Part shown: positions 6,118 through 11,479 of the stretch, piece by piece
How positions within the stretch are numbered: position 1 is the first letter of the stretch
Layout of the letters: each line of letters begins with the position of its first letter
Assembly (NCBI GenBank): GCA_955652795.1
Contig: CATPBQ010000289.1
Span: forward strand, 1 to 11,479
Reading direction: 5' to 3'
DNA: 11,479 nt
DNA from: an uncultured Steroidobacteraceae bacterium
GTDB taxonomy: Bacteria; Pseudomonadota; Gammaproteobacteria; Steroidobacterales; Steroidobacteraceae
Notes under the pieces: model-generated
Databases searched by the model: none
Told to the model about the DNA's origin: nothing
What the model saw: the letters and a program-made list of their open reading frames with translations, nothing else
Translations under genes and position numbers: made by a program

Positions 6118-7428
6118 GTGTCCGGGCAGCAGCGCGCCACGGAGCTAGAACCCATCGAGCGCGCCAGCGAGGACGAGCTGCGCGCCCTGCAGCTGCAGCG
6201 CCTCAGGTGGTCGGTGCGTCACGCCTACGAGAACGTGCCCCTCTACCGGGGCAAATGCGAGGGCGCCGGCGTTCACCCGCACGACCTCAGGACGCTGGCG
6301 GACCTTGAGCGTTTTCCTTTCATGCAGAAGGACGATCTGCGCGCGGGCTATCCGTTCGGCCTGTTCGCCGTGCCGCGTGAGCAGGTGGTCCGCATCCACG
6401 CCTCGAGCGGCACCACCGGCAAGCCTACCGTGGTCGGCTATACCCGCCGCGACATCGATACCTGGGCAGCGCTGGTGGCGCGCTCCATCCGCGCCGCGGG
6501 AGGACGCCGCGGCGACATCGTGCACATCGCCTACGGCTACGGGCTGTTCACCGGGGGCCTGGGGGCGCATTACGGCGCGGAGCTCATGGGTTGCACGGTG
6601 GTGCCGATCTCCGGGGGACAGACCCAGCGGCAGGTGCAGCTCATCTGCGATTTCAGGCCCGACATCATCATGGTCACCCCGTCCTACATGCTCGCCATCG
6701 TGGAGGAGTTCCTGCGCCAGGGGCTCGATCCGGCGGCGACGTCGCTCCGCACCGGCATCTTCGGCGCCGAACCCTGGACCGAGGCGCTGCGTGCGCAGAT
6801 CGAAAGCCGCGCGGGACTTCAGGCCCTGGATATCTACGGCCTGTCGGAAGTGATGGGACCGGGCGTGGCGAGCGAGTGCATCGAGACCAAGGACGGAGCG
6901 GTCATCTGGGAGGATCACTTCTACCCGGAGATCGTCGACCCCGCGACCGGGGAGGTGTTGCCCGAGGGCGCGCGGGGCGAGCTGGTGCTCACTTCGCTCA
7001 CCAAGGAAGCCCTGCCGGTGATCCGCTACCGCACCCGCGATCTGACGTCGCTCCTGCCGCCGACGGCGCGCTCGATGCGCCGTATGGCAAGAATCACCGG
7101 GCGCTGCGATGACATGCTGATCATCCGGGGTGTGAACATGTTCCCGAGTCAGATCGAGGAGCTGGTCCTGAAGCTCCCGGGTCTCGCGTCCCACTACCAG
7201 CTCGAGCTCACGCGCGAGGCGCACCTGGATCAGCTGGCGGTGAAGGTGGAGTGTCTGGAGACCATCGCCGGCGATGGCCCGCTGCGCTCGCGCCTGCGGC
7301 ATGACCTGCAGGGCAGCATCAAGGCGACCATCGGCATCTCCACGCAGGTCGTGGTTTGTGATCCAGGCTCTATCGAGCGCTCGGCGGGCAAGGCGCGGCG
7401 CGTCATCGACAGGCGGCCCGCGCGTTAG
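6118..7428 (+). CDS. paaK: Phenylacetate-CoA ligase
   Basis: A 436-residue AMP-forming ligase, the usual PaaK length. It activates phenylacetate with ATP and CoA to phenylacetyl-CoA, the first step of the aerobic hybrid pathway. Visible motifs are the phosphate-binding loop ASSGTTGKPTVVGYT (95-109), the adenylate motif YGLSE (240-244), IWEDHFYPEIVD (263-274), the hinge GRCDDMLIIRGVNMFPSQIEE (328-348) and the C-terminal lysine region SAGKARRVID with K425. The GTG start at 6118 is preceded by AGGATGGG; the gene begins 11 bp after the E2 stop, which indicates one transcript with E1-E2. The stop codon lies in the loop of a GC-rich hairpin. That placement, rather than inside the paaABCDE operon, puts PaaK under whatever drives E1-E2, unless a promoter inside E2 is used. 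Both the ligase and possibly the E1-E2 complex would supply phenylacetyl-CoA to PaaABCDE. Confidence 0.97.
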   Translation: MSGQQRATELEPIERASEDELRALQLQRLRWSVRHAYENVPLYRGKCEGAGVHPHDLRTLADLERFPFMQKDDLRAGYPFGLFAVPREQVVRIHASSGTTGKPTVVGYTRRDIDTWAALVARSIRAAGGRRGDIVHIAYGYGLFTGGLGAHYGAELMGCTVVPISGGQTQRQVQLICDFRPDIIMVTPSYMLAIVEEFLRQGLDPAATSLRTGIFGAEPWTEALRAQIESRAGLQALDIYGLSEVMGPGVASECIETKDGAVIWEDHFYPEIVDPATGEVLPEGARGELVLTSLTKEALPVIRYRTRDLTSLLPPTARSMRRMARITGRCDDMLIIRGVNMFPSQIEELVLKLPGLASHYQLELTREAHLDQLAVKVECLETIAGDGPLRSRLRHDLQGSIKATIGISTQVVVCDPGSIERSAGKARRVIDRRPAR

Positions 7429-7438
7429 CAACGCGGGC
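7416..7438. terminator. Candidate hairpin at the paaK 3' end
   Basis: Perfect 7-bp GC-only arms GCCCGCG (7416-7422) and CGCGGGC (7432-7438) enclose a 9-base loop that contains the paaK stop codon. An alternative fold pairs CGCGTT with AACGCG around AGC (7421-7435). No T-run follows, so it may stabilise the mRNA end or assist Rho-dependent termination rather than act alone. It sits between convergent paaK and paaX. Confidence 0.35.
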
Positions 7439-7505
7439 GCGATCGGATTCCATTCGCACAGCGTTAATGTCGGGAACCTCTGGCTATAGATCGACGCCAT
7501 AGTCA

Positions 7506-7536
7506 AGTGACCGCTTAACTATACGTCAGGGTCACT
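7506..7536. repeat. Inverted repeat in the paaK-paaX convergent gap
   Basis: Perfect 7-bp arms AGTGACC (7506-7512) and GGTCACT (7530-7536) are 17 bases apart. Just before them, CTAT and ATAG (7482-7502) form another short dyad. The stretch 7455-7545 is more AT-rich than the genes around it. Function is unknown: it may be an operator, a hairpin ending the convergent transcripts, or chance. Confidence 0.35.
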
Positions 7537-7582
7537 AGCCAATCATGAGCGACTGCGCCGGGCAAGGTCGTAGGCGTCATGC

Positions 7583-8518
7583 TCAGCCCCGCGCGATGCC
7601 GCCGAAGCGCGCGTGTGCCGCGGAGTTTGCGGGCGGCAAGGGCCGGTGCAGCCGGTGCGCGCTCACCGACAGGTAACTCTCGGCTGCGGGAAACACCCGG
7701 GCGTACAGGCGGCGGCATACCTCGTAGGCGCTGGCACCGACCCAGTTCGACGGCAACAGCGCCGGCGGCAGCAGCGGATCGCGCAGGTGAATCTTGCGAT
7801 ATTCATGGATCAGCAGCGTGCGGACCAGGAATGCGGTGTCGGCGGGGATTGCCGCGCCTGGACCCAGGAGCGACTCGACCGGTGCGAAACTTGCGACGAA
7901 GCCCCGGTAGCGGCGGGCGAGGTGCTTCAGATCCCAGCCGCGCGTCGCGAGCCGGCGGTCGTTGCCCAGATCGGTGCTGATGCCGTGCAGCAGCAGCGCA
8001 TCTTCGGCCCCGCGTACATTGCGCAACCAGCTGCGTGCCTGTCCGGGGGTGCAGCCGGGATGGGCGAACAGGGAGGGGTTGAGCTGCCCGAAGCCGAGCC
8101 ACTTCAGGTCCTCGCGCACCTGCGCGCGGCGCGGCCTTCCCGCAGGCACGACCACCAGCGTCCACTTCCCGTCCCACACCGAAGGACTCTCGCCGTAGAT
8201 GCGCCGGGTCGCTTGCGCAAAGCGCTGCGCTCCGGTGCGCGTGAGGCGGTACTCGCTGCGGCGGCCGGAGCGCTTCGCGGCGAGCCAGCCGTCGCGCGCC
8301 AGCCGTGCAACTGCGGTGCGCACCAGACGCTCGGTGAGGCCGAAGGGCGCCGCCAGGCGGATCAGACTGCCGAGGGTGACCGCAGCGCCGCGCGGCGCGA
8401 TCGAGTCGCCGAACACGGTGATGAGGAGCGAGCCCCCGCGCAGCGGGCGCTGCGCGCGAAAATTGCGCAGCAGGGCCCGGACGGGGGCGGGTAGCGGCGC
8501 GCTCGGATTGCGGTTCAT
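7583..8518 (-). CDS. paaX: Phenylacetic acid degradation repressor
   Basis: A 311-residue PaaX-family repressor (E. coli PaaX is about 316). These proteins bind paa promoters and are released by phenylacetyl-CoA. The N-terminal winged helix (about 30-98) shows VFGDSIAPRG, LGSLIRLAAPFGLTERLVRT and ARLARDGWLAAKRSGRRSEY. The middle domain has VWDGKWTLVVV and WLGFGQLNPSLFAHP. The C-terminal domain has LLIHEYRKIHLRDPLLPPALLPSNW, characteristic of PaaX. I chose the ATG at 8518. A GTG at 8539 would add seven residues and has a weak AGG five bases before it, but it lies inside the proposed operator. Neither start has a strong ribosome site. The gene diverges from paaA with a 58-bp gap and converges with paaK, so it is placed to repress paaABCDE and itself. 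Confidence 0.95.
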   Translation of the reverse strand: MNRNPSAPLPAPVRALLRNFRAQRPLRGGSLLITVFGDSIAPRGAAVTLGSLIRLAAPFGLTERLVRTAVARLARDGWLAAKRSGRRSEYRLTRTGAQRFAQATRRIYGESPSVWDGKWTLVVVPAGRPRRAQVREDLKWLGFGQLNPSLFAHPGCTPGQARSWLRNVRGAEDALLLHGISTDLGNDRRLATRGWDLKHLARRYRGFVASFAPVESLLGPGAAIPADTAFLVRTLLIHEYRKIHLRDPLLPPALLPSNWVGASAYEVCRRLYARVFPAAESYLSVSAHRLHRPLPPANSAAHARFGGIARG

Positions 8519-8533
8519 GGCTGATAAAAATTG

Positions 8534-8572
8534 TGACACAAAAACCTGCGTCTCCGTGCTAGTCTTGTGTCA
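8534..8572. promoter_or_regulatory. Candidate PaaX operator between paaX and paaA
   Basis: Two perfect 8-bp half-sites in opposite orientation, TGACACAA (8534-8541) and TTGTGTCA (8565-8572), have centres 31 bp apart, about three helical turns. They lie within the only non-coding DNA between divergent paaX and paaA, one next to each start codon. The first half-site is also part of TTGTGACACAA (8531-8541). A possible extended -10, TGCTAGTCT (8557-8565), lies between them for paaA, with no good -35 at standard distance. The motif does not look like the E. coli PaaX box. Binding by PaaX is inferred from position. Confidence 0.6.
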
Positions 8573-8576
8573 TATC

Positions 8577-9575
8577 ATGTACACCCAGGCGCTCGATACT
8601 CACGGTAAGGAACCCCTGCCCGCCGCCACGGGCGAGTCCGGGGCGCAGGCGCAGCGCTTTCAGGCGCGCGTCGATGCCGAGGACAAGATCGAGCCCAAGG
8701 ACTGGATGCCCGATGCCTATCGCCAGACCCTGATCCGGCAGATCTCCCAGCACGCCCACTCGGAAATCGTCGGCATGCTCCCGGAAGGCAACTGGATCAC
8801 GCGCGCGCCGAGCTTGCGGCGCAAGGCGGTGCTGATCGCCAAGGTGCAGGACGAGGGCGGCCACGGCATGTACCTGTATAGCGCCGCGGAGACGCTCGGC
8901 ATTTCACGGGCGCAGATGTTCGAGCAGCTGCTGTCCGGCACCGCCAAGTACTCGAGCATATTCAACTACCCGACCCTGACCTGGGCGGACCTGGGCGCGA
9001 TCGGCTGGCTGGTAGATGGCGCGGCGATCATGAACCAGATCCCCATCTGCCGCTGCTCCTATGGTCCGTACGCGCGCGCCATGGTGCGCATCTGCAAGGA
9101 GGAGAGCTTTCATCAGCGCCAGGGGTTCGAGATCATGCTGACGCTGGCGCAGGGGAGCGGTGCGCAGCGGGCGATGGCGCAGGATGCGCTGAACCGCTGG
9201 TGGTGGCCCTCGATCATGATGTTCGGCCCGAGCGATGCCGACTCCAAGCACACCGCCCAGTCGATGCGCTGGAAGATCAAGCGCTTCAGTAACGACGAAC
9301 TGCGCCAGAAATTCGTCGACATCACGGTGCCGCAGGCGCAGTTTCTCGGGCTCGCGATCCCGGACCGGGAGCTGCGCTGGGATCCTGGCACGCAGCACTA
9401 TCTGATCGGCCCGATCGACTGGAACGAGTTTCATGCGGTGCTCAAGGGCAACGGACCCTGCAACCGCGAACGGCTCGAGGCGCGACGCGCCGCCGATGAG
9501 GCGGGGCGCTGGGTGCGCGAGGCGGCGGCCGCGCACGCCAGGAAGCAAAGCACCCGCACGCCGCAGGCCCCGTAG
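8577..9575 (+). CDS. paaA: 1,2-phenylacetyl-CoA epoxidase, catalytic subunit A
   Basis: A 332-residue diiron oxygenase subunit. With PaaB, C, D and E it converts phenylacetyl-CoA, O2 and NADPH to the ring-1,2-epoxide. Family blocks seen are IEPKDWMPDAYR (39-49), QISQHAHSEIVGMLPEGNWITRAP, KVQDEGGHGMYLYSAAETLG (89-108, with metal ligands E93 and H96), KYSSIFNYPTLTWADLGAIGWLVDGAA, and CKEESFHQRQGFE (173-185, with E176 and H179). The C-terminus has CNRERLEARRAADEAGRWVREAA. I chose the ATG at 8577 because it gives MYTQALDT, like the MYTQ starts of many betaproteobacterial PaaA; the protein is about 20 residues longer at the N-terminus than that of E. coli. No Shine-Dalgarno precedes it and the proposed operator ends four bases upstream, so the message may be nearly leaderless. 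paaB follows after 13 bp. Confidence 0.97.
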   Translation: MYTQALDTHGKEPLPAATGESGAQAQRFQARVDAEDKIEPKDWMPDAYRQTLIRQISQHAHSEIVGMLPEGNWITRAPSLRRKAVLIAKVQDEGGHGMYLYSAAETLGISRAQMFEQLLSGTAKYSSIFNYPTLTWADLGAIGWLVDGAAIMNQIPICRCSYGPYARAMVRICKEESFHQRQGFEIMLTLAQGSGAQRAMAQDALNRWWWPSIMMFGPSDADSKHTAQSMRWKIKRFSNDELRQKFVDITVPQAQFLGLAIPDRELRWDPGTQHYLIGPIDWNEFHAVLKGNGPCNRERLEARRAADEAGRWVREAAAAHARKQSTRTPQAP

Positions 9576-9579
9576 AACC

Positions 9580-9584
9580 GGAGG
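9580..9584 (+). promoter_or_regulatory. Strong ribosome binding site of paaB
   Basis: GGAGG lies four bases before the paaB ATG at 9589 and just after the paaA stop. It is the clearest Shine-Dalgarno in the window and fixes the paaB start against longer in-frame extensions inside paaA. Confidence 0.8.
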
Positions 9585-9588
9585 CGTC

Positions 9589-9873
9589 ATGAGTGAGGAT
9601 TGGCCGCTGTATGAAGTATTCATCCGCTCGCGCTCGGGACTCGAGCACAAGCACGTCGGGAGCCTGCATGCCGCGGATGCGCGCATGGCGATCGAGCACG
9701 CGCGCGACGTGTATACGCGCCGCCAGGAGGGCGTGAGCATCTGGGTGATGCGCTCGGCGGATATCATCGCCTCGGATCCCGAAGAGGCCGACTCGCTGTT
9801 CGAGCCGGCACGTGACAAGGTGTACCGGCATCCGACCTTCTATGCCATTCCGGAAGAGGTCAAGAATCTGTGA
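9589..9873 (+). CDS. paaB: 1,2-phenylacetyl-CoA epoxidase, subunit B
   Basis: A 94-residue protein, matching the usual PaaB length of about 95. It begins MSEDWPLYEVFIRSRSGLEHKHVGSLHA, typical of the family, and continues DARMAIEHARDVYTRRQEGVSIWVM and IIASDPEEADSLFEPARDK to the end PTFYAIPEEVKNL. PaaB has no known catalytic centre; it is needed for assembly and activity of the epoxidase in the cytoplasm. The start is set by the GGAGG site in front. The gene lies 13 bp after paaA, and its TGA overlaps the GTG start of paaC (GTGA at 9870-9873), so translation of the two is probably coupled. Confidence 0.96.
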   Translation: MSEDWPLYEVFIRSRSGLEHKHVGSLHAADARMAIEHARDVYTRRQEGVSIWVMRSADIIASDPEEADSLFEPARDKVYRHPTFYAIPEEVKNL

Positions 9874-10664
9874 GCGCGCGGACCTACGCGCCGAACGAGC
9901 GCGACCCGGCGCAGCAGGAGGCGCACTTTCGCTACGTCCTGCGCCTGGGTGACACGAGTCTTGTGCTCGGGCAGCGCCTGGGCGAGTGGGTCGGTCACGC
10001 GCCGGCGCTCGAGGAGGACCTGGGGCTCGCCAACCTCGCCCTGGATCTGATCGGGCAGGCGCGGCTGCTGCTCACGTACGCGGGCGAGCTCGAGGGCCGC
10101 GGGCGTGACGAGGACGCGCTGGCCTTTCTGCGTGATGCGCCGGAGTTTGCCAACCTGACACTCGCCGAGCAGCCGAACGGCGACTTTGGCCACACGATCG
10201 TGCGCCAGTGGCTGCTCGATGCCTGGCAGCTTGAGATCTATGAGGGTCTGCGGGTGTCCGCGGATACGCGTCTCGGCGCCATCGCCGCCAAGGCGATCAA
10301 GGAAACCCGTTATCACCATCGCTTTAGCAGCGGCTGGCTCATACGCCTCGGCGACGGAACCCAGGAGAGTCACGACCGTGTTCAGGCAGCGCTCGATTCC
10401 CTGTGGCGCTTCACCGCGGAACTGTTCGCGGCCGATGACGTCGATGAACGCATGAAGGCCGCCGCTATCGCGCCCGCGCTTACCGAGCTTGCACCACGCT
10501 GGTCGGCGCGCATCGATGAGGATCTGCGTGCCGCGACCCTCAAGCGGCCGGCGGCGCAACCTTACCCCTGGCATGGCAGGCGCGGCGTGCACACCGAGCA
10601 CCTGGGGCACATGCTCACGGAGATGCAGCATCTGCAGCGCACCTATCCGGGCGTACGGTGGTGA
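9870..10664 (+). CDS. paaC: 1,2-phenylacetyl-CoA epoxidase, structural subunit C
   Basis: A 264-residue ferritin-like helical protein, slightly longer than E. coli PaaC (about 248). It pairs with PaaA in the epoxidase core as the structural, non-catalytic partner. Family blocks are YVLRLGDTSLVLGQRLGEW (22-40), ALEEDLGLANLALDLIGQAR (46-65), EFANLTLAEQPNGDFGHTIVRQWLLDAW (92-119), KAIKETRYHHRFSSGW (141-156) and the C-terminal GRRGVHTEHLGHMLTEMQ (236-253). The extra length is mostly an N-terminal extension rich in polar residues (MSARTYAPNERDPAQQ). The GTG start at 9870 overlaps the paaB stop by four bases; GAGG lies about ten bases upstream. The end overlaps the start of paaD. Confidence 0.96.
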   Translation: MSARTYAPNERDPAQQEAHFRYVLRLGDTSLVLGQRLGEWVGHAPALEEDLGLANLALDLIGQARLLLTYAGELEGRGRDEDALAFLRDAPEFANLTLAEQPNGDFGHTIVRQWLLDAWQLEIYEGLRVSADTRLGAIAAKAIKETRYHHRFSSGWLIRLGDGTQESHDRVQAALDSLWRFTAELFAADDVDERMKAAAIAPALTELAPRWSARIDEDLRAATLKRPAAQPYPWHGRRGVHTEHLGHMLTEMQHLQRTYPGVRW

Positions 10665-11167
10665 TCGAACCCGAGGCCGGACCCGGGCGCGAGCAGCTCA
10701 TCTGGGCGCTGCTTGCCGGGGTGCCCGACCCCGAGATCCCGGTGCTGAGCATCGTGGACTTAGGCATCGTGAGGCACGTGCGGCAGGACGCCGATGGGCG
10801 GCTGCATGTCGGAATCACGCCGACCTACTCGGGTTGTCCCGCCACCGAGGTCATCCGTATCGCGGTGCGGGCGGCGCTGGATGCGGGGGGTCATGCCGAC
10901 GCGGTGCTCGAGCAGGTGCTGTCGCCGCCCTGGAGCAGCGAATGGCTGACGAGTGCGGCGCGTGCCAAGCTCAAGGCCTTCGGCATTGCTCCCCCCGAAG
11001 AGCCGGTTTCGAGTCCCCGCCGCCTGTGGCACGCACCTCTGGTGCCGTGTCCGCGCTGCGGCAGCCGCGCGACCGAGCGCGTGAGCGAGTTCGGCTCGAC
11101 GCCCTGCAAGGCGCACTACCGCTGCGGCGCCTGCCAGGAGCCTTTCGACTACTTCAAGTGCTTCTGA
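10658..11167 (+). CDS. paaD: 1,2-phenylacetyl-CoA epoxidase, subunit D (iron-sulfur maturation type)
   Basis: A 169-residue protein, close to E. coli PaaD (about 165). Residues 10-115 are a MIP18/DUF59 domain with the conserved GVPDPEIPVLSIVDLGIV (21-38) and TPTYSGCPATEVI (54-66), which holds C60. The C-terminal part is a zinc-ribbon-like or metal-binding tail with cysteines at 131, 134, 150, 156, 159 and 168 (PCPRCGS, then CKAHYRCGACQEPFDYFKCF). The family is linked to iron-sulfur assembly; PaaD is thought to help mature the reductase PaaE or the epoxidase metal centre. Two adjacent GTG codons could start it: 10658, or 10661, which would repeat the four-base GTGA overlap seen at paaB-paaC. 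paaE begins one base after the stop. Confidence 0.95.
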   Translation: MVIEPEAGPGREQLIWALLAGVPDPEIPVLSIVDLGIVRHVRQDADGRLHVGITPTYSGCPATEVIRIAVRAALDAGGHADAVLEQVLSPPWSSEWLTSAARAKLKAFGIAPPEEPVSSPRRLWHAPLVPCPRCGSRATERVSEFGSTPCKAHYRCGACQEPFDYFKCF

Positions 11168-11168
11168 G

Positions 11169-11479
11169 ATGCTGAAGTTTCATTCGCTCAAGGTCGCGCA
11201 GGTCGCTCCCGACGCGGAGGACGCGGTGGCGATCGCGCTGGAGGTCCCGGCGGAGCTGCGCGATGAGTATCGCGGCAGCGCGGGGCAGCACGTCGTAGTG
11301 CGCGTTCCGATCGAGGGCGAGGAAACCCGGCGCACTTATTCACTGGTGAATGCGCCCGGGGAATGGCCGCTGCGCATCGTGCCGCGCGTGCATGCCAGGG
11401 GGCGCATGTCGCGCCACCTGGCGGAGCAGCTGCGCCCCGGCGACCTGCTGGACGTTCTGCCGCCAAACGGCAGCTTCAC
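11169..11479 (+). CDS. paaE: 1,2-phenylacetyl-CoA epoxidase, reductase subunit E (3' truncated)
   Basis: The ATG at 11169 lies one base after the paaD stop, and the frame runs open to the window end, giving 103 residues. It starts MLKFHSLKVAQVAPDAEDAV and contains the FAD-domain features AGQHVVVRVPIEGEETRRTYSLVNAPG, with RTYS as the flavin-binding motif (near residues 56-59), then RMSRHLAEQLRPGDLLDVLPPNGSF. PaaE carries electrons from NADPH through FAD and a plant-type 2Fe-2S centre to PaaA. Only the FAD-binding barrel is visible here; the NADPH-binding and ferredoxin domains must lie beyond the window. Identity is secure from position and motifs. Translation is probably coupled to paaD, since no ribosome site is seen. 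Confidence 0.92.
   Translation, partial: MLKFHSLKVAQVAPDAEDAVAIALEVPAELRDEYRGSAGQHVVVRVPIEGEETRRTYSLVNAPGEWPLRIVPRVHARGRMSRHLAEQLRPGDLLDVLPPNGSF

Noticed and set aside
6145..7506. Open frame of 453 codons opposite paaK
   Set aside because: Antisense shadow of paaK. Composition is typical of a reverse-frame artefact and no domain is seen.
8199..8576. N-terminal extension of the paaA frame upstream into the paaX gene
   Set aside because: The residues are antisense to paaX and unlike any PaaA. The MYTQALDT start at 8577 fits the family. The ATG at 8517 would overlap paaX and also has no ribosome site.
9840..10631. Open frame of 263 codons opposite paaC
   Set aside because: Shadow of a well-identified paa gene, with no recognisable protein features.
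1..11479. Mobile elements, CRISPR arrays, tRNA or rRNA genes
   Set aside because: No transposase or integrase fragments, no regularly spaced repeats, and no cloverleaf or rRNA sequence found by eye on either strand.

Overview
The window comes from a high-GC proteobacterium. The gene content and protein sequences suit a gamma- or betaproteobacterium, but I cannot name the genus. All of it is metabolic: aromatic-acid and acyl-CoA catabolism with two local regulators. I see no tRNA, rRNA, CRISPR array, transposase or phage gene.

Left part (1-2626). The window opens inside the 3' end of a FadB/FadJ-like beta-oxidation gene (+). Next is an exported TPR protein of 597 residues (+) from a family without assigned function. 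Convergent to it is an Lrp/AsnC-type regulator (-). The TPR frame overlaps the 3' end of the regulator by 63 bp, apparently because an older stop codon was lost.

Middle (2627-7428). A 107-bp divergent control region full of short inverted repeats separates the Lrp gene from a plus-strand set of three: a fused alpha-beta E1 of a 2-oxoacid dehydrogenase, its lipoyl E2, and paaK (phenylacetate-CoA ligase). The gaps are 7 bp (E1-E2) and 11 bp (E2-paaK), so they are probably one operon. There is no E3 gene in view. The Lrp-E1-E2 layout recalls the bkdR-bkd system for branched-chain 2-oxoacids. Linkage to paaK and the paa cluster suggests instead that the complex may turn an arylpyruvate such as phenylpyruvate directly into phenylacetyl-CoA, the product PaaK also makes from phenylacetate.

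Right part (7429-11479). paaX (-), the phenylacetyl-CoA-responsive repressor, converges on paaK and diverges from paaABCDE (+). Those five genes encode the multicomponent phenylacetyl-CoA epoxidase and are packed with overlaps of a few bases or gaps of 1-13 bp; paaE is cut by the window end. An 8-bp perfect inverted repeat in the paaX-paaA gap is a good candidate PaaX operator.

Together the genes cover formation of phenylacetyl-CoA by two possible routes (PaaK and perhaps E1-E2) and its ring epoxidation (PaaABCDE). One regulator (Lrp-type) probably responds to amino acids or their oxoacids, the other (PaaX) to phenylacetyl-CoA. The downstream genes for ring opening and beta-oxidation (paaG, paaZ, paaJ and so on) are not in the window.
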